From Parabacteroides bouchesdurhonensis (lineage in GTDB: Bacteria; Bacteroidota; Bacteroidia; Bacteroidales; Tannerellaceae): 64,000 nucleotides of DNA. Every line of letters starts with the position of its first letter. Positions within the stretch are counted from its first letter, which is position 1. Below the pieces are notes generated by a model. The model made no database searches, was not told the DNA's origin, and saw only the letters and a program-made list of their open reading frames with translations. This document shows positions 42,109 through 51,347 of the stretch, piece by piece. Position numbers and translations under genes: made by a program. The stretch lies in assembly GCF_900186615.1 (NCBI RefSeq), contig NZ_LT896588.1, positions 2,251,339 to 2,315,338 on the forward strand, written 5' to 3'.

Positions 42109-44646
42109 ATGAAGAAACATTACAGTTTATTTTTTCTTTTATTTATACTGCAACTCGTTGGTTGTTCCGGTTCCGGCGTGAATTTTCAGGCTGGGAAAAA
42201 GAATGATTTACGTGCGCCGGCTTATCCTCTGATTACAATAGATCCTTATACAAGCGCCTGGTCATTTACCAATAATTTATATGATGATCCTGTGCGTCAT
42301 TGGACCGGAAAGAAATTCCCTTTAATAGGCGCTATTCGCGTAGATGGTAAGGCTTACCGTTTTATGGGTAAAGAAGATGTGGCGCTTAAAACCATACTGC
42401 CTACTGCTATCCGGGAAAAATGGGATGCTTTATATACGGAAAAAGAACCTGCTTCCGGATGGTTGTCCAAAGATTTTAACGATGCGTCGTGGAAGGCCGG
42501 AAAAGCTGCTTTCGGAACATCCGAGATGTCCAACTTATCTACTCCGTGGGAAAGTTCGGATATTTGGGTTAGACGAAGTTTCGATTTGCCGGATGATAAT
42601 TATAGTGCACAGACTATTATTCTGGAATATTCGCACGACGACGTTTTTGAACTTTACGTAAATGGTATTGAAGTTGTAAATACCGGAAATACCTGGAAGA
42701 ATAATGTATTGGTTGAACTGCCGGCTAAGGTTGTTGCCACCTTAAAATCCGGGAAAAATACAATTGCCGCTCATTGCCATAATACAGTAGGCGGTGCTTA
42801 TGTTGATTTCGGACTCTATAAGAAGGAAGATAAAGGGAGTAATTTTGATTTGGTTGCCGTTCAGAAATCGGCAAATGTATTGCCCACCCAAACATATTAT
42901 ACGTTTGAATGCGGCCCTGTACAGTTGGATATGATATTTACCTCCCCATTATTATTGGATGATTTGGATTTAATGAGTACTCCGGTTAATTATATTTCTT
43001 ATCAGGTGCAGTCGTTAGACGGAAAAGAACATGATGTACAGGTTTATATGGAAGCTACTCCCCATTGGGCTATTGATAATGAAGGACAGCCGGTTTCTTA
43101 TGAAAAAGAAGAGAGAAACGGGATAACTTATTTGAAAACCGGAACATTGGAACAGTCTGTATTGGCAAAGAAAGGAGACGATGTGCGTATAGACTGGGGA
43201 TATTTTTATTTGGCAACTCCTGATAATGCCGGAAATGTGGAGATGGGCATAGGCGATTATCATAAAATGAAGAAGGACTTTATTTCGGTCGGTAAATTCG
43301 CAGTGAAGGCATTTAACCCGGATGTAACGCCAGAGAGCGAAACAATGAATGCATTGGTTTATACTCGTGATTTGGGAAATGTGCAATCGCCGGTAAGCGG
43401 ATATATTATGCTGGGTTATGACGATTTATACTCCATCCAGTATTTTAAAGATAACCGGATGGCCTATTGGAAGCATAACGGAAAGTTTGATATCTACGAC
43501 GTTTTTGAAAAGGCTGTTAAAACTTATGCCTCTGTTATGCAGCGTTGTGAACAATTTGATATCCGGATGATGAATGATGCGGAAAAGGCCGGAGGAAAGA
43601 AATATGCCGAGTTGTGCGCATTGGCTTATCGCCAGGCGGTAGCAGCTCATAAGTTGGTTGAAGATAAAGAAGGTAATTTGTTATTCTTCTCAAAAGAAAA
43701 TTTTAGTAACGGGTCTATAGGAACAGTTGACATAACCTATCCTTCCGCACCTTTATTCTTGCTTTATAATCCGGAATTGCTGAAAGGAATGTTGAACCCT
43801 ATTTTCTATTACAGTGAAAGCGGACAATGGAATAAACCGTTTGCTGCCCATGATGTAGGTACTTATCCTTTGGCTAACGGTCAGACTTATGGCGGCGATA
43901 TGCCGGTGGAAGAATGTGGTAATGTACTTATCCTTACTACTGCAATAGCTCAACGGGAAGGTGATGCCGAGTATGCGAAAAAACATTGGGAGGTATTGAC
44001 TGTGTGGGTTAATTATCTGCTAAAAGAAGGATTGGATCCGGAGAACCAGTTGTGTACGGATGACTTTGCCGGACATTTTGCTCACAATACTAATTTATCC
44101 ATCAAAGCTATTATGGGTATTGCCGGTTATGGTAAGCTGGCTGAAATGCTGGGAGAAAAAGAGGTAGCGGATAAATATATAAATGCCGCCAGAGAGATGG
44201 CCGGAAAATGGGTTGATATGGCTAACGATGGCGATCATTACAGACTGACATTTGATCAACCCGGAACATGGAGCCAAAAATATAATCTGGTGTGGGATAA
44301 AATGTTTGGCATGGATATTTTCCCCAAAGAGGTAGCAACTACGGAGATGGCATATTATTTAACAAAGCAAAATGATTATGGTTTGCCGCTCGATAGCCGT
44401 AAAACATATACAAAGTCTGACTGGATTCTATGGAGTGCTTGTCTGACAAACAATATAAACGATTTTAACAGCCTGCTTGATCCGGTATATAAATATGCGA
44501 ATGAAACGACGACACGTATGCCTTTAAGTGACTGGCATGAAACAACAAACGGCAATTCGGTAGGTTTCCGTGCCCGTTCGGTGGTTGGTGGTTATTTCAT
44601 GAAGATGCTGGAACAGGAAATGATGAAAGAATTTTCTTCAATGTAA
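42109..44646 (+). CDS. Glutaminase-like exported protein (DUF5127/DUF4965/DUF1793) with inserted sugar-binding-like domain
   Basis: 845 residues, lipobox LQLVGCSGSG. N-terminal YPLITIDPYTSAWSFTNNLY is the DUF4964 start. Residues about 105-230 (REKWDALYTEKEPASGWLSK, WVRRSFDLPDDN, ELYVNGIEVVNTGNTWKN) look like an inserted galactose-binding/beta-sandwich domain. DUF5127 follows (FECGPVQLDMIFTSPLLLDD). The C-terminal helical part carries DUF4965 and DUF1793 words (LAYRQAVAAHKLVEDKEGNL, DVGTYPLANGQTYGGDMPVE, WLLWSACL-like end). Fungal GtaA relatives hydrolyse glutamine, but most Bacteroidales members are unassigned and may be glycosidases. Probably regulated by the divergent HTCS. Confidence 0.8.
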   Translation: MKKHYSLFFLLFILQLVGCSGSGVNFQAGKKNDLRAPAYPLITIDPYTSAWSFTNNLYDDPVRHWTGKKFPLIGAIRVDGKAYRFMGKEDVALKTILPTAIREKWDALYTEKEPASGWLSKDFNDASWKAGKAAFGTSEMSNLSTPWESSDIWVRRSFDLPDDNYSAQTIILEYSHDDVFELYVNGIEVVNTGNTWKNNVLVELPAKVVATLKSGKNTIAAHCHNTVGGAYVDFGLYKKEDKGSNFDLVAVQKSANVLPTQTYYTFECGPVQLDMIFTSPLLLDDLDLMSTPVNYISYQVQSLDGKEHDVQVYMEATPHWAIDNEGQPVSYEKEERNGITYLKTGTLEQSVLAKKGDDVRIDWGYFYLATPDNAGNVEMGIGDYHKMKKDFISVGKFAVKAFNPDVTPESETMNALVYTRDLGNVQSPVSGYIMLGYDDLYSIQYFKDNRMAYWKHNGKFDIYDVFEKAVKTYASVMQRCEQFDIRMMNDAEKAGGKKYAELCALAYRQAVAAHKLVEDKEGNLLFFSKENFSNGSIGTVDITYPSAPLFLLYNPELLKGMLNPIFYYSESGQWNKPFAAHDVGTYPLANGQTYGGDMPVEECGNVLILTTAIAQREGDAEYAKKHWEVLTVWVNYLLKEGLDPENQLCTDDFAGHFAHNTNLSIKAIMGIAGYGKLAEMLGEKEVADKYINAAREMAGKWVDMANDGDHYRLTFDQPGTWSQKYNLVWDKMFGMDIFPKEVATTEMAYYLTKQNDYGLPLDSRKTYTKSDWILWSACLTNNINDFNSLLDPVYKYANETTTRMPLSDWHETTNGNSVGFRARSVVGGYFMKMLEQEMMKEFSSM

Positions 44647-44709
44647 AAATGCTTAATGTGGAAAACGCCAAAGAATTAATTTTGATTTACATTTACATTA
44701 TTGGTGGAT

Positions 44710-44752
44710 ATACTTCCGTTCCCCTCCTGGGAAGGCCGGGACAAGGAAGTAT
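44710..44752 (+). terminator. Hairpin between glutaminase-like and GH2 genes
   Basis: ATACTTCC (44710-44717) pairs with GGAAGTAT (44745-44752), with GTTCCC/GGGAC inside. The T tract is poor, so it may be a processing or attenuation element rather than a full terminator. Confidence 0.4.
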
Positions 44753-44801
44753 TTAACAAAACGATTATTAATGAATTATTAACTTATAAATCTGAATTCG
44801 C

Positions 44802-46616
44802 ATGAGAAAGAATGTATTAATTGGTTGCACCTTAGTTTTAGCTGTGTGCGCACAGGCACAGTGGAAGCCGGCAGGCGACAAAATCAAAACACAGTGGGCG
44901 GAACAGGTAAATCCGAAAAACGTATTGCCTGAATATCCTCGTCCGCAAATGGAACGTGCCGACTGGGTAAACCTGAATGGCGAATGGGATTATGCCATTA
45001 AGCCGATAGGAGAAGTAGAACCAACTTCGTTTGATGGAAAGATATTAGTGCCATTTGCAGTAGAATCTTCTTTATCCGGCGTACAAAAAGAAGTTGGAGA
45101 CAAGAATGAACTGTGGTATAAACGCTCCTTCTCCATCCCTTCTGCCTGGAAGAATAAAAACATAATGTTGAACTTTGGCGCAGTAGACTGGAAAGCCGAC
45201 GTTTATGTAAATGATATTCTGATCGGTTCTCATAAGGGTGGTTTTACTCCGTTCTCTTTTAATATCAGTCCTTACTTAAATGGCTCTAACAATCAGAAAT
45301 TGGTAGTTCGTGTATGGGATCCAAGCGACAAAGGGTATCAACCTCGCGGAAAGCAAGTATCTAACCCTGAAAGCATCTGGTATACTCCGGTGACTGGTAT
45401 CTGGCAGACCGTTTGGCTGGAACCGGTAGCAACAAATCATATCAAATCGGTTAAGTCAATTCCGAATATTGATAATAATTCAATGAGTGTAACAGTTGCT
45501 ACTTCTGTGGAATGTCCTGCTGGAATAGTAGAAGTAAAACTGTTGGATAAAGGTAATGTTATTGCTTCGGCAAAAGGCGTACAGGGTGAAGAATTGCGTT
45601 TGGCAGTACAAAATCCTACGTTATGGAGTCCGGCTACTCCTTATCTGTATGACATGAAGGTCTCTTTATCTAAGAATGGCAAAGTTCTTGACGAAGTAAA
45701 ATCATATACAGCATTCCGTAAAATCTCTTCAAAGAGAGATGCTAACGGTATCATGCGTATGCAGCTAAACAATCAGGATTTATTCCAGTTCGGTCCGTTG
45801 GATCAGGGATGGTGGCCTGATGGTTTATACACTGCACCTACGGATGAAGCGTTGCTGTACGATATAAAGAAAACAAAAGACTGGGGATTTAATATGATCC
45901 GTAAACACGTGAAGGTTGAACCGGCACGCTGGTATTACCATTGCGATAAGGAAGGTATTTTGGTATGGCAGGATATGCCTAGCGGAGATCATGGTTCTTA
46001 TATGTGGGAACATCACGTATATAACGGCGGAAAAGATCATCAACGCACACCGGAATCAATTGTCAATTACTACCAGGAATGGAAAGAGATCATGGATTTC
46101 TGCATGTCTAATCCTTCTGTGGTTGTATGGGTTCCTTTCAATGAGGCATGGGGACAGTTTGATACTGAAAAAGTAGTTGAATGGACTAAATCTTATGATC
46201 CTTCACGTCTGGTGAATCCGGCAAGTGGTGGTAACCATCGTCCTTGCGGTGATATCTTGGACTTACATAATTATCCGGCACCTGATATGTTCCTTTTCGA
46301 TCCGCAGCGTGTAACTGTTTTGGGTGAATATGGCGGTATTGGTCTGCCTGTTGAAAATCATTTGTGGTGGAACAAACGAAACTGGGGATATGTACAGTTT
46401 AAGAATGGTGATGAAGTAACGGCTGAATATGTGAAGTATGCCAATGAGCTGAAAAACTTAGTTCCAAAAGGCTTCTCTGCTGCCGTATATACACAGACTA
46501 CAGACGTGGAAGGTGAAGTTAACGGATTGATGACTTACGATCGTAAAGTGGTCAAAATTAATGAAAATGCTGTAAAGAAAGCAAATGAAGCGGTGATTAA
46601 CGCTTTGTCAAAATAA
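44802..46616 (+). CDS. Glycoside hydrolase family 2 enzyme
   Basis: 604 residues with a signal peptide (KNVLIGCTLVLAVCAQAQ). N-terminal sugar-binding domain (WVNLNGEWDYAIKP, SSLSGVQKEVGDKNELWYKR), Ig-like middle domain, TIM barrel from about 320 (LFQFGPLDQGWWPDGLYTAP). Acid/base Glu in VWVPFNEAWGQFDTEKVV (near 447); nucleophile Glu in VTVLGEYGGIGLP (near 508). Activity could be beta-galactosidase, beta-glucuronidase or a relative; no decisive residue was recognised. 155 bp behind the glutaminase-like gene, same direction, likely same regulon under the HTCS. Confidence 0.9.
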   Translation: MRKNVLIGCTLVLAVCAQAQWKPAGDKIKTQWAEQVNPKNVLPEYPRPQMERADWVNLNGEWDYAIKPIGEVEPTSFDGKILVPFAVESSLSGVQKEVGDKNELWYKRSFSIPSAWKNKNIMLNFGAVDWKADVYVNDILIGSHKGGFTPFSFNISPYLNGSNNQKLVVRVWDPSDKGYQPRGKQVSNPESIWYTPVTGIWQTVWLEPVATNHIKSVKSIPNIDNNSMSVTVATSVECPAGIVEVKLLDKGNVIASAKGVQGEELRLAVQNPTLWSPATPYLYDMKVSLSKNGKVLDEVKSYTAFRKISSKRDANGIMRMQLNNQDLFQFGPLDQGWWPDGLYTAPTDEALLYDIKKTKDWGFNMIRKHVKVEPARWYYHCDKEGILVWQDMPSGDHGSYMWEHHVYNGGKDHQRTPESIVNYYQEWKEIMDFCMSNPSVVVWVPFNEAWGQFDTEKVVEWTKSYDPSRLVNPASGGNHRPCGDILDLHNYPAPDMFLFDPQRVTVLGEYGGIGLPVENHLWWNKRNWGYVQFKNGDEVTAEYVKYANELKNLVPKGFSAAVYTQTTDVEGEVNGLMTYDRKVVKINENAVKKANEAVINALSK

Positions 46617-46706
46617 CAGGCTTTTTAAGTGTTTCAGTAATGTAATCCCCTGGACAATATCCGTATTCGGGTTTGTTTGGGGGATTCGTTTTTATCGGAT
46701 TATAAA

Positions 46707-47924
46707 ATGAACCATATATTATCTTCAATAACGCCACCCCGGCGTATTACTTCAATAGATTCCTTGCGTGGATTTGCCCTTATAGGCATTATGTTGCTTC
46801 ATTGCATGGAGCGTTTTGACCTTACACTGGTGCCGGTTGTTGAAAATCCTTTCTGGCAGCAAGTGGATACATTTGTTTTTGATAGTCTCCGGTTTCTGTT
46901 TGCGGGGAAATCCTATGCCATGTTTTCCCTTTTATTCGGATTAAGTTTCTTTATGCAGATGGATTCGCAGGCTGCTAAGGGAGTTGATTTTCGCGGACGT
47001 TTTTTGTGGCGTTTAGCCTTGTTGTTAGTATTCGGATATATAAACGGACTTCTTTATCTAGGTGAGTTTTTTGTTGTTTATGCTGTGTTAGGGGTATTCC
47101 TGATTCCTCTTTATAAAGTTCCTACACGCTGGCTGATTGTATTTGCTGTATTATTGTTCTTGCAGGTACCTGCTATCATCCGCTTTATTTCTTTGTTGGA
47201 AAATAATGTGCCGAATGAACCGACGGAAGCCGTTTCGTACATGAATCATTTGTATGATGTGTGTGCCGCTATCTTCATCAACGGATCGTTTTGTGATGTG
47301 ATAGACTTTAATCTCTGGAAAGGACAGTATGCCAAAGTGCTTTGGGTATTTAACAATTTCCGTTACCTGCAATTGCTAGGTTTGTTTATCGTCGGAATGC
47401 TTATCGGACGTGCGGGCATACATAAAAGTGAAGAAAAGATGATAAAATATAGCAAGTTGGTGTTACCGTATGCACTGGTATGGTTTGCTGCGTTTTACGC
47501 TATAGCGTTTTTTCTGCCGGCAATGGGTGTGGACGGTTTTGCTTTGCAAGTTGGAAAAACAATGTTTAAGACTTATGGTAACTTAGGACAAATGATGGTC
47601 TATATTAGCGGCTTGGTTTTGCTTTATTATCAATATGGCGGACGTAAAATATTAGACTATATGGCCCCTGTAGGACGAATGAGTGTTACCAATTATATGG
47701 CACAAAGCATGTGTGGTGTTATTATCTTTTATGGTTTTGGTTTCAACGGGGCCGTACATCTGGATTATTTACAGAGCTTTTTGGTTGGAATTGCCTTTTG
47801 TGCCCTACAGATACTGTATAGTAACTGGTGGATTAAGCGTTTTTATTATGGCCCGGTTGAATGGCTTTGGAGAGTATTAACATGGCTTCGTCCGGTTCCG
47901 TTGCGTAGAACAGACAGGGCATAA
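46707..47924 (+). CDS. DUF418 family membrane protein
   Basis: 405 residues from ATG 46707; a TTG start at 46677 is possible but lies inside a hairpin (AATCCCC/GGGGATT, about 46644-46686). The start RRITSIDSLRGFALIGIMLL is the YeiB/DUF418 signature. About 9-10 TM helices follow, ending with the DUF418 domain (MAPVGRMSVTNYMAQSMCGV, YGPVEWLWRVLTW). The family is related to acyltransferase-3 proteins and is suspected in transport or envelope modification; function unproven. Confidence 0.85.
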   Translation: MNHILSSITPPRRITSIDSLRGFALIGIMLLHCMERFDLTLVPVVENPFWQQVDTFVFDSLRFLFAGKSYAMFSLLFGLSFFMQMDSQAAKGVDFRGRFLWRLALLLVFGYINGLLYLGEFFVVYAVLGVFLIPLYKVPTRWLIVFAVLLFLQVPAIIRFISLLENNVPNEPTEAVSYMNHLYDVCAAIFINGSFCDVIDFNLWKGQYAKVLWVFNNFRYLQLLGLFIVGMLIGRAGIHKSEEKMIKYSKLVLPYALVWFAAFYAIAFFLPAMGVDGFALQVGKTMFKTYGNLGQMMVYISGLVLLYYQYGGRKILDYMAPVGRMSVTNYMAQSMCGVIIFYGFGFNGAVHLDYLQSFLVGIAFCALQILYSNWWIKRFYYGPVEWLWRVLTWLRPVPLRRTDRA

Positions 47925-47992
47925 TGAATATAACAGCCTTTGTTATTTGCGTTTTTTATCAACCCTCATTCCTTTTAGTCGATAATAATGTA

Positions 47993-48000
47993 TAACTTTG
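47993..48000 (+). promoter_or_regulatory. -7 box of the DUF4290-murA-rseP operon
   Basis: TAACTTTG fits TAnnTTTG, 22 bp before the DUF4290 start. Genes from 48023 to 53859 follow with short gaps or overlaps. Confidence 0.6.
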
Positions 48001-48022
48001 CAAACTAAACAACATTGAAGGA

Positions 48023-48616
48023 ATGAAATATAATACAGAAGAAAAGAAATTGGCATTGCCGGAATATGGACGTAATATCCAGAATATGGTGGACTATTGT
48101 GTTGCTATCCAAGACAGGGAAGAACGGAAACGTTGTGCCAATACTATTATAAACATTATGGGAAATATGTTTCCCCACTTGCGTGACGTAAATGATTTTA
48201 AGCATATACTTTGGGATCACTTGGCTATTATGGCGGATTTTAAACTGGATATAGATTATCCGTATGAAATTATAAAGAAGGAAGATTTATATTCGCGTCC
48301 GCCTCGTATTCCGTATAATAACTCCCGTATCCGTTACCGTCATTACGGAAAGACGCTTGAACTTATGATCCGAAAAGCTACCGAGTTGGAAAATGGTACG
48401 GAAAGAGATCAGCTTATCAAATTGTTGGCAACTCAGATGAAGAAATCGTTTCTTAACTGGAATAAAGAATCGGTAGACGACCGGAAAATATTTAAAGATT
48501 TGGATGAGTTGTCTGACGGTAAAATTATTTTGGATGAAGAAGTGCATAAATTGGCTGAAAGCCGTGATATTCTCGCTCGAAATAATAAGAAAAACTATAC
48601 CCGTAAAGGACGATGA
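48023..48616 (+). CDS. DUF4290 domain protein
   Basis: 197 residues, cytosolic and charged. Typical DUF4290 words: LPEYGRNIQNMVDYCVAI, RKRCANTIINIMGNMFPHLR, FKHILWDHLAIMADFKLDID, YPYEIIKKEDLYSRPPRI. A basic tail (NNKKNYTRKGR) ends the protein. Function unknown, but it is nearly always directly ahead of murA in Bacteroidales and here overlaps it by 4 bp (ATGA), implying coupled expression with peptidoglycan synthesis. Confidence 0.85.
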   Translation: MKYNTEEKKLALPEYGRNIQNMVDYCVAIQDREERKRCANTIINIMGNMFPHLRDVNDFKHILWDHLAIMADFKLDIDYPYEIIKKEDLYSRPPRIPYNNSRIRYRHYGKTLELMIRKATELENGTERDQLIKLLATQMKKSFLNWNKESVDDRKIFKDLDELSDGKIILDEEVHKLAESRDILARNNKKNYTRKGR

Positions 48617-49917
48617 GCTCGTTTGTTATAGAAGGTGGCTATAAGTTATCCGGAGAGATTACCCCCCAAGGCGCTAAGAATGAAGCTTTGGAAGTTATTT
48701 GCGCCGTATTACTGACCGCTGAAAAAGTAACGATTCACAATATACCCGATATACTTGACGTAAATAATCTGATTCAACTATTGCGTGATATGCAGGTAAA
48801 AGTAGAGCATCCCGGTGCCGGTACTTATACCTTTCAGGCCGATGCGGTAGATCTGGATTATCTGACTACTGATGAATTTCTTCGTAAGAGTACCAGTCTC
48901 CGTGGTTCTATCATGATTGTAGGGCCTTTGGTTGCCCGTTTCGGTAAGGCCATGATACCAAAGCCGGGAGGAGATAAAATAGGCCGCCGTCGCTTGGATA
49001 CTCACTTTGTTGGTATTCAAAAGTTGGGAGCATGTTTCCGTTATGATACAGAACGTCAGTTGTATGAAATAGAAGCACGCAGACTAAAAGGAGCTTATAT
49101 GCTTCTGGATGAGGCCTCGGTAACCGGAACTGCCAATATCTTAATGGCGGCCGTGTTGGCCGAAGGAACAACGACTATCTATAATGCTGCTTGCGAACCC
49201 TATTTGCAACAACTTTCTTCTATGCTTAACCGTATGGGGGCACGTATTTCCGGGGTTGGCTCAAATCTGCTTACAATAGAAGGGGTAGATGCTTTGGGCG
49301 GAACGGAGCATACTATTTTGCCTGACATGATTGAGGTTGGCAGTTTTATTGGAATGGCAGCGATGACAGCTTCTGATATTACGATTAAAAATACGGGTTA
49401 TGATAAACTGGGAATTATTCCGGAATCTTTCCGCCGTCTTGGTATCCGTGTAGAACAACAAGGTGACGATATACATATTCCTACGCATGACACTTATGAA
49501 ATAGAGACTTTTATTGACGGTTCTATTATGACAATTGCCGATGCCCCTTGGCCGGGACTGACTCCAGATTTGTTGAGTGTGTTTCTGGTTGTGGCCACTC
49601 AGGCTGTTGGCAGTGTGCTGATTCATCAAAAGATGTTTGAAAGTCGCTTGTTTTTTGTCGATAAACTGATTGATATGGGAGCGCAGATTATTCTTTGCGA
49701 TCCTCACCGCGCAACGGTTATCGGATTGGGTAATCGATTTAAATTACGGGGGGCAACGATGGTGTCGCCAGATATTCGTGCCGGCATTGCCTTGCTGATT
49801 GCTGCCATGAGTGCAGAGGGTACAAGCCGGATTCACAATATAGATCAGATAGACCGCGGATACCAGGATATTGATAAACGACTGAATAGCATTGGTGCAC
49901 GTATTACCAGACTTTAA
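48613..49917 (+). CDS. murA: UDP-N-acetylglucosamine 1-carboxyvinyltransferase, Asp-type
   Basis: 434 residues. First committed step of peptidoglycan synthesis: adds enolpyruvyl from PEP to UDP-GlcNAc. Conserved Lys22-Asn23 (GAKNEALEV), MIVGPLVARFGKA, DEASVTGTANILMAAVLAEG and PDRIEAG-equivalent PDMIEVGSFIGMAA are present. In the active-site loop the usual Cys (PGGCxIGxRPxD) is replaced: KPGGDKIGRRRLDTHF, Asp121. A Cys-to-Asp change at this place makes MurA insensitive to fosfomycin in Mycobacterium and Chlamydia. It overlaps the DUF4290 gene and is followed by rimM after 11 bp. Confidence 0.95.
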   Translation: MSSFVIEGGYKLSGEITPQGAKNEALEVICAVLLTAEKVTIHNIPDILDVNNLIQLLRDMQVKVEHPGAGTYTFQADAVDLDYLTTDEFLRKSTSLRGSIMIVGPLVARFGKAMIPKPGGDKIGRRRLDTHFVGIQKLGACFRYDTERQLYEIEARRLKGAYMLLDEASVTGTANILMAAVLAEGTTTIYNAACEPYLQQLSSMLNRMGARISGVGSNLLTIEGVDALGGTEHTILPDMIEVGSFIGMAAMTASDITIKNTGYDKLGIIPESFRRLGIRVEQQGDDIHIPTHDTYEIETFIDGSIMTIADAPWPGLTPDLLSVFLVVATQAVGSVLIHQKMFESRLFFVDKLIDMGAQIILCDPHRATVIGLGNRFKLRGATMVSPDIRAGIALLIAAMSAEGTSRIHNIDQIDRGYQDIDKRLNSIGARITRL

Positions 49918-49928
49918 AAAATAAAGCC

Positions 49929-50450
49929 ATGATAAAGAAAGAAGAGGTATTCAAGATAGGGCTGTTTGCCAAGCCACACGGTATTAAGGGCGAGTTGTCT
50001 TTAATTACCAATAGTGATGTCTTTGATGATACGGATGATCCTTATGTGGTTTGTGACATTGATGGTATCCTGGTGCCTTTCTTTATTGAAGATTATCGTT
50101 ATAAGAGTGACAGTGTTGTTTTGGTGAAACTGGAATATGTGGATAATGAGGACGCTGCCCGGGAATTTGTCAATAGGGAAGTCTTTTATCCGTTGAATGC
50201 TGTTGAAGACAGTGATCTGGTAGGAGATATGACATGGGATAGCTTTATAGGCTATATGGTTACAGATGAACGTTTGGGAGAACTGGGCAATATAACGGAT
50301 GTGGACGATAGTACTATTAATGTACTTTTTCAAGTAAAATATGAAGGAGAGGATATTCTCTTTCCGGCAGTGGAAGATTTGATAACGGACGTCGATCATG
50401 AAAATAAACGTCTTACCGTTTCTCTTCCTGAAGGGTTGCTGGATTTATAA
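49929..50450 (+). CDS. rimM: Ribosome maturation factor RimM
   Basis: 173 residues. N-terminal RimM barrel (FKIGLFAKPHGIKGELSLIT) and C-terminal PRC-barrel-type half (WDSFIGYMVTDERLGELGNI, LFPAVEDLITDVDHENKRLT). It helps assemble the 30S head around S19. The usual trmD/rpsP neighbours are absent; placement after murA is the Bacteroidales arrangement. Confidence 0.95.
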   Translation: MIKKEEVFKIGLFAKPHGIKGELSLITNSDVFDDTDDPYVVCDIDGILVPFFIEDYRYKSDSVVLVKLEYVDNEDAAREFVNREVFYPLNAVEDSDLVGDMTWDSFIGYMVTDERLGELGNITDVDDSTINVLFQVKYEGEDILFPAVEDLITDVDHENKRLTVSLPEGLLDL

Positions 50451-50464
50451 AAGAAGAGAAGGAC

Positions 50465-51340
50465 ATGGCATTAAAGAAAAAGAAACAGAAAAATACTAAA
50501 TCATTTTGGCATCGGATTCGTTTCAAATACAAACTATCCTTTTTTAATGAAACGACATTGGAGGAGGTTTGGTCTTTCCGCTTGTCTCGGCTGTCGGCTT
50601 TCTCATCATTGGCTTTATTTGCTTTAGTCCTGATTGCCGTGACCGCCTTGATTATTATTAAAACGCCAATTCGAAACTATCTTCCTGGCTATTTGGATAT
50701 TGAAGTGAGGAAAGAGATAATGCAAAATGCTTTGCGAGCGGATTCTTTGGAAAGAATGATGGCTGTACAATCTCTTTATTTAAAGAATGTGGTAGGTATC
50801 CTGACTGGTACAACACCTATTGATTCTATCCGTGAGATAGATTCTTTGGCGCATGTCAATGCCGATTATGATATACCACGCAGTGAAAATGAAAGTAATT
50901 TTGTGAAGGCTTTTGAAGATGATGAGAAATATAACCTTGCCGTACTTAATCCGAATCCGGTTCCTACGGATGGTATTTTCTTTTATAAACCAGTGAATGG
51001 AATTGTATCTTCCCATTATGAGGCCGATATCCGTCACTTCGGTGTGGACATAGCTGCTTCACCTAAAGAAAGTGTTTTGTCAACGTTAGACGGAACTGTT
51101 GTTTTTACCGGATATGATCCTAATTATGGGAATGTGATCCAGATACAGCATAAGAACGGTTTCCTTTCTATTTATAAACATAATGAACTTCTATTGAAGG
51201 AAATCGGCGATCATGTTGTCGCTGGTGAGGCTATTGCCTTGGTGGGGAATACGGGGAAACTCTCTACCGGACCTCATTTGCATTTTGAGTTATGGTATAA
51301 AGGTAGTCCCGTCAATCCTGAAGATTATATAGCGTTTTAA
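50465..51340 (+). CDS. M23 family metallopeptidase, single-span membrane protein
   Basis: 291 residues. A basic cytosolic start, one TM helix (LSALALF-type segment, residues about 45-65), a helical stalk (about 75-130), and a C-terminal LytM/M23 domain: HFGVDIAASPKESVLSTLDG (His and Asp zinc ligands), and GPHLHFELWYKGSPVNPEDY with the HxH motif. All zinc ligands seem intact, so it is probably an active peptidoglycan endopeptidase. Between rimM (14 bp) and dxr (7 bp). Confidence 0.9.
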   Translation: MALKKKKQKNTKSFWHRIRFKYKLSFFNETTLEEVWSFRLSRLSAFSSLALFALVLIAVTALIIIKTPIRNYLPGYLDIEVRKEIMQNALRADSLERMMAVQSLYLKNVVGILTGTTPIDSIREIDSLAHVNADYDIPRSENESNFVKAFEDDEKYNLAVLNPNPVPTDGIFFYKPVNGIVSSHYEADIRHFGVDIAASPKESVLSTLDGTVVFTGYDPNYGNVIQIQHKNGFLSIYKHNELLLKEIGDHVVAGEAIALVGNTGKLSTGPHLHFELWYKGSPVNPEDYIAF

Positions 51341-51347
51341 ACATCCT

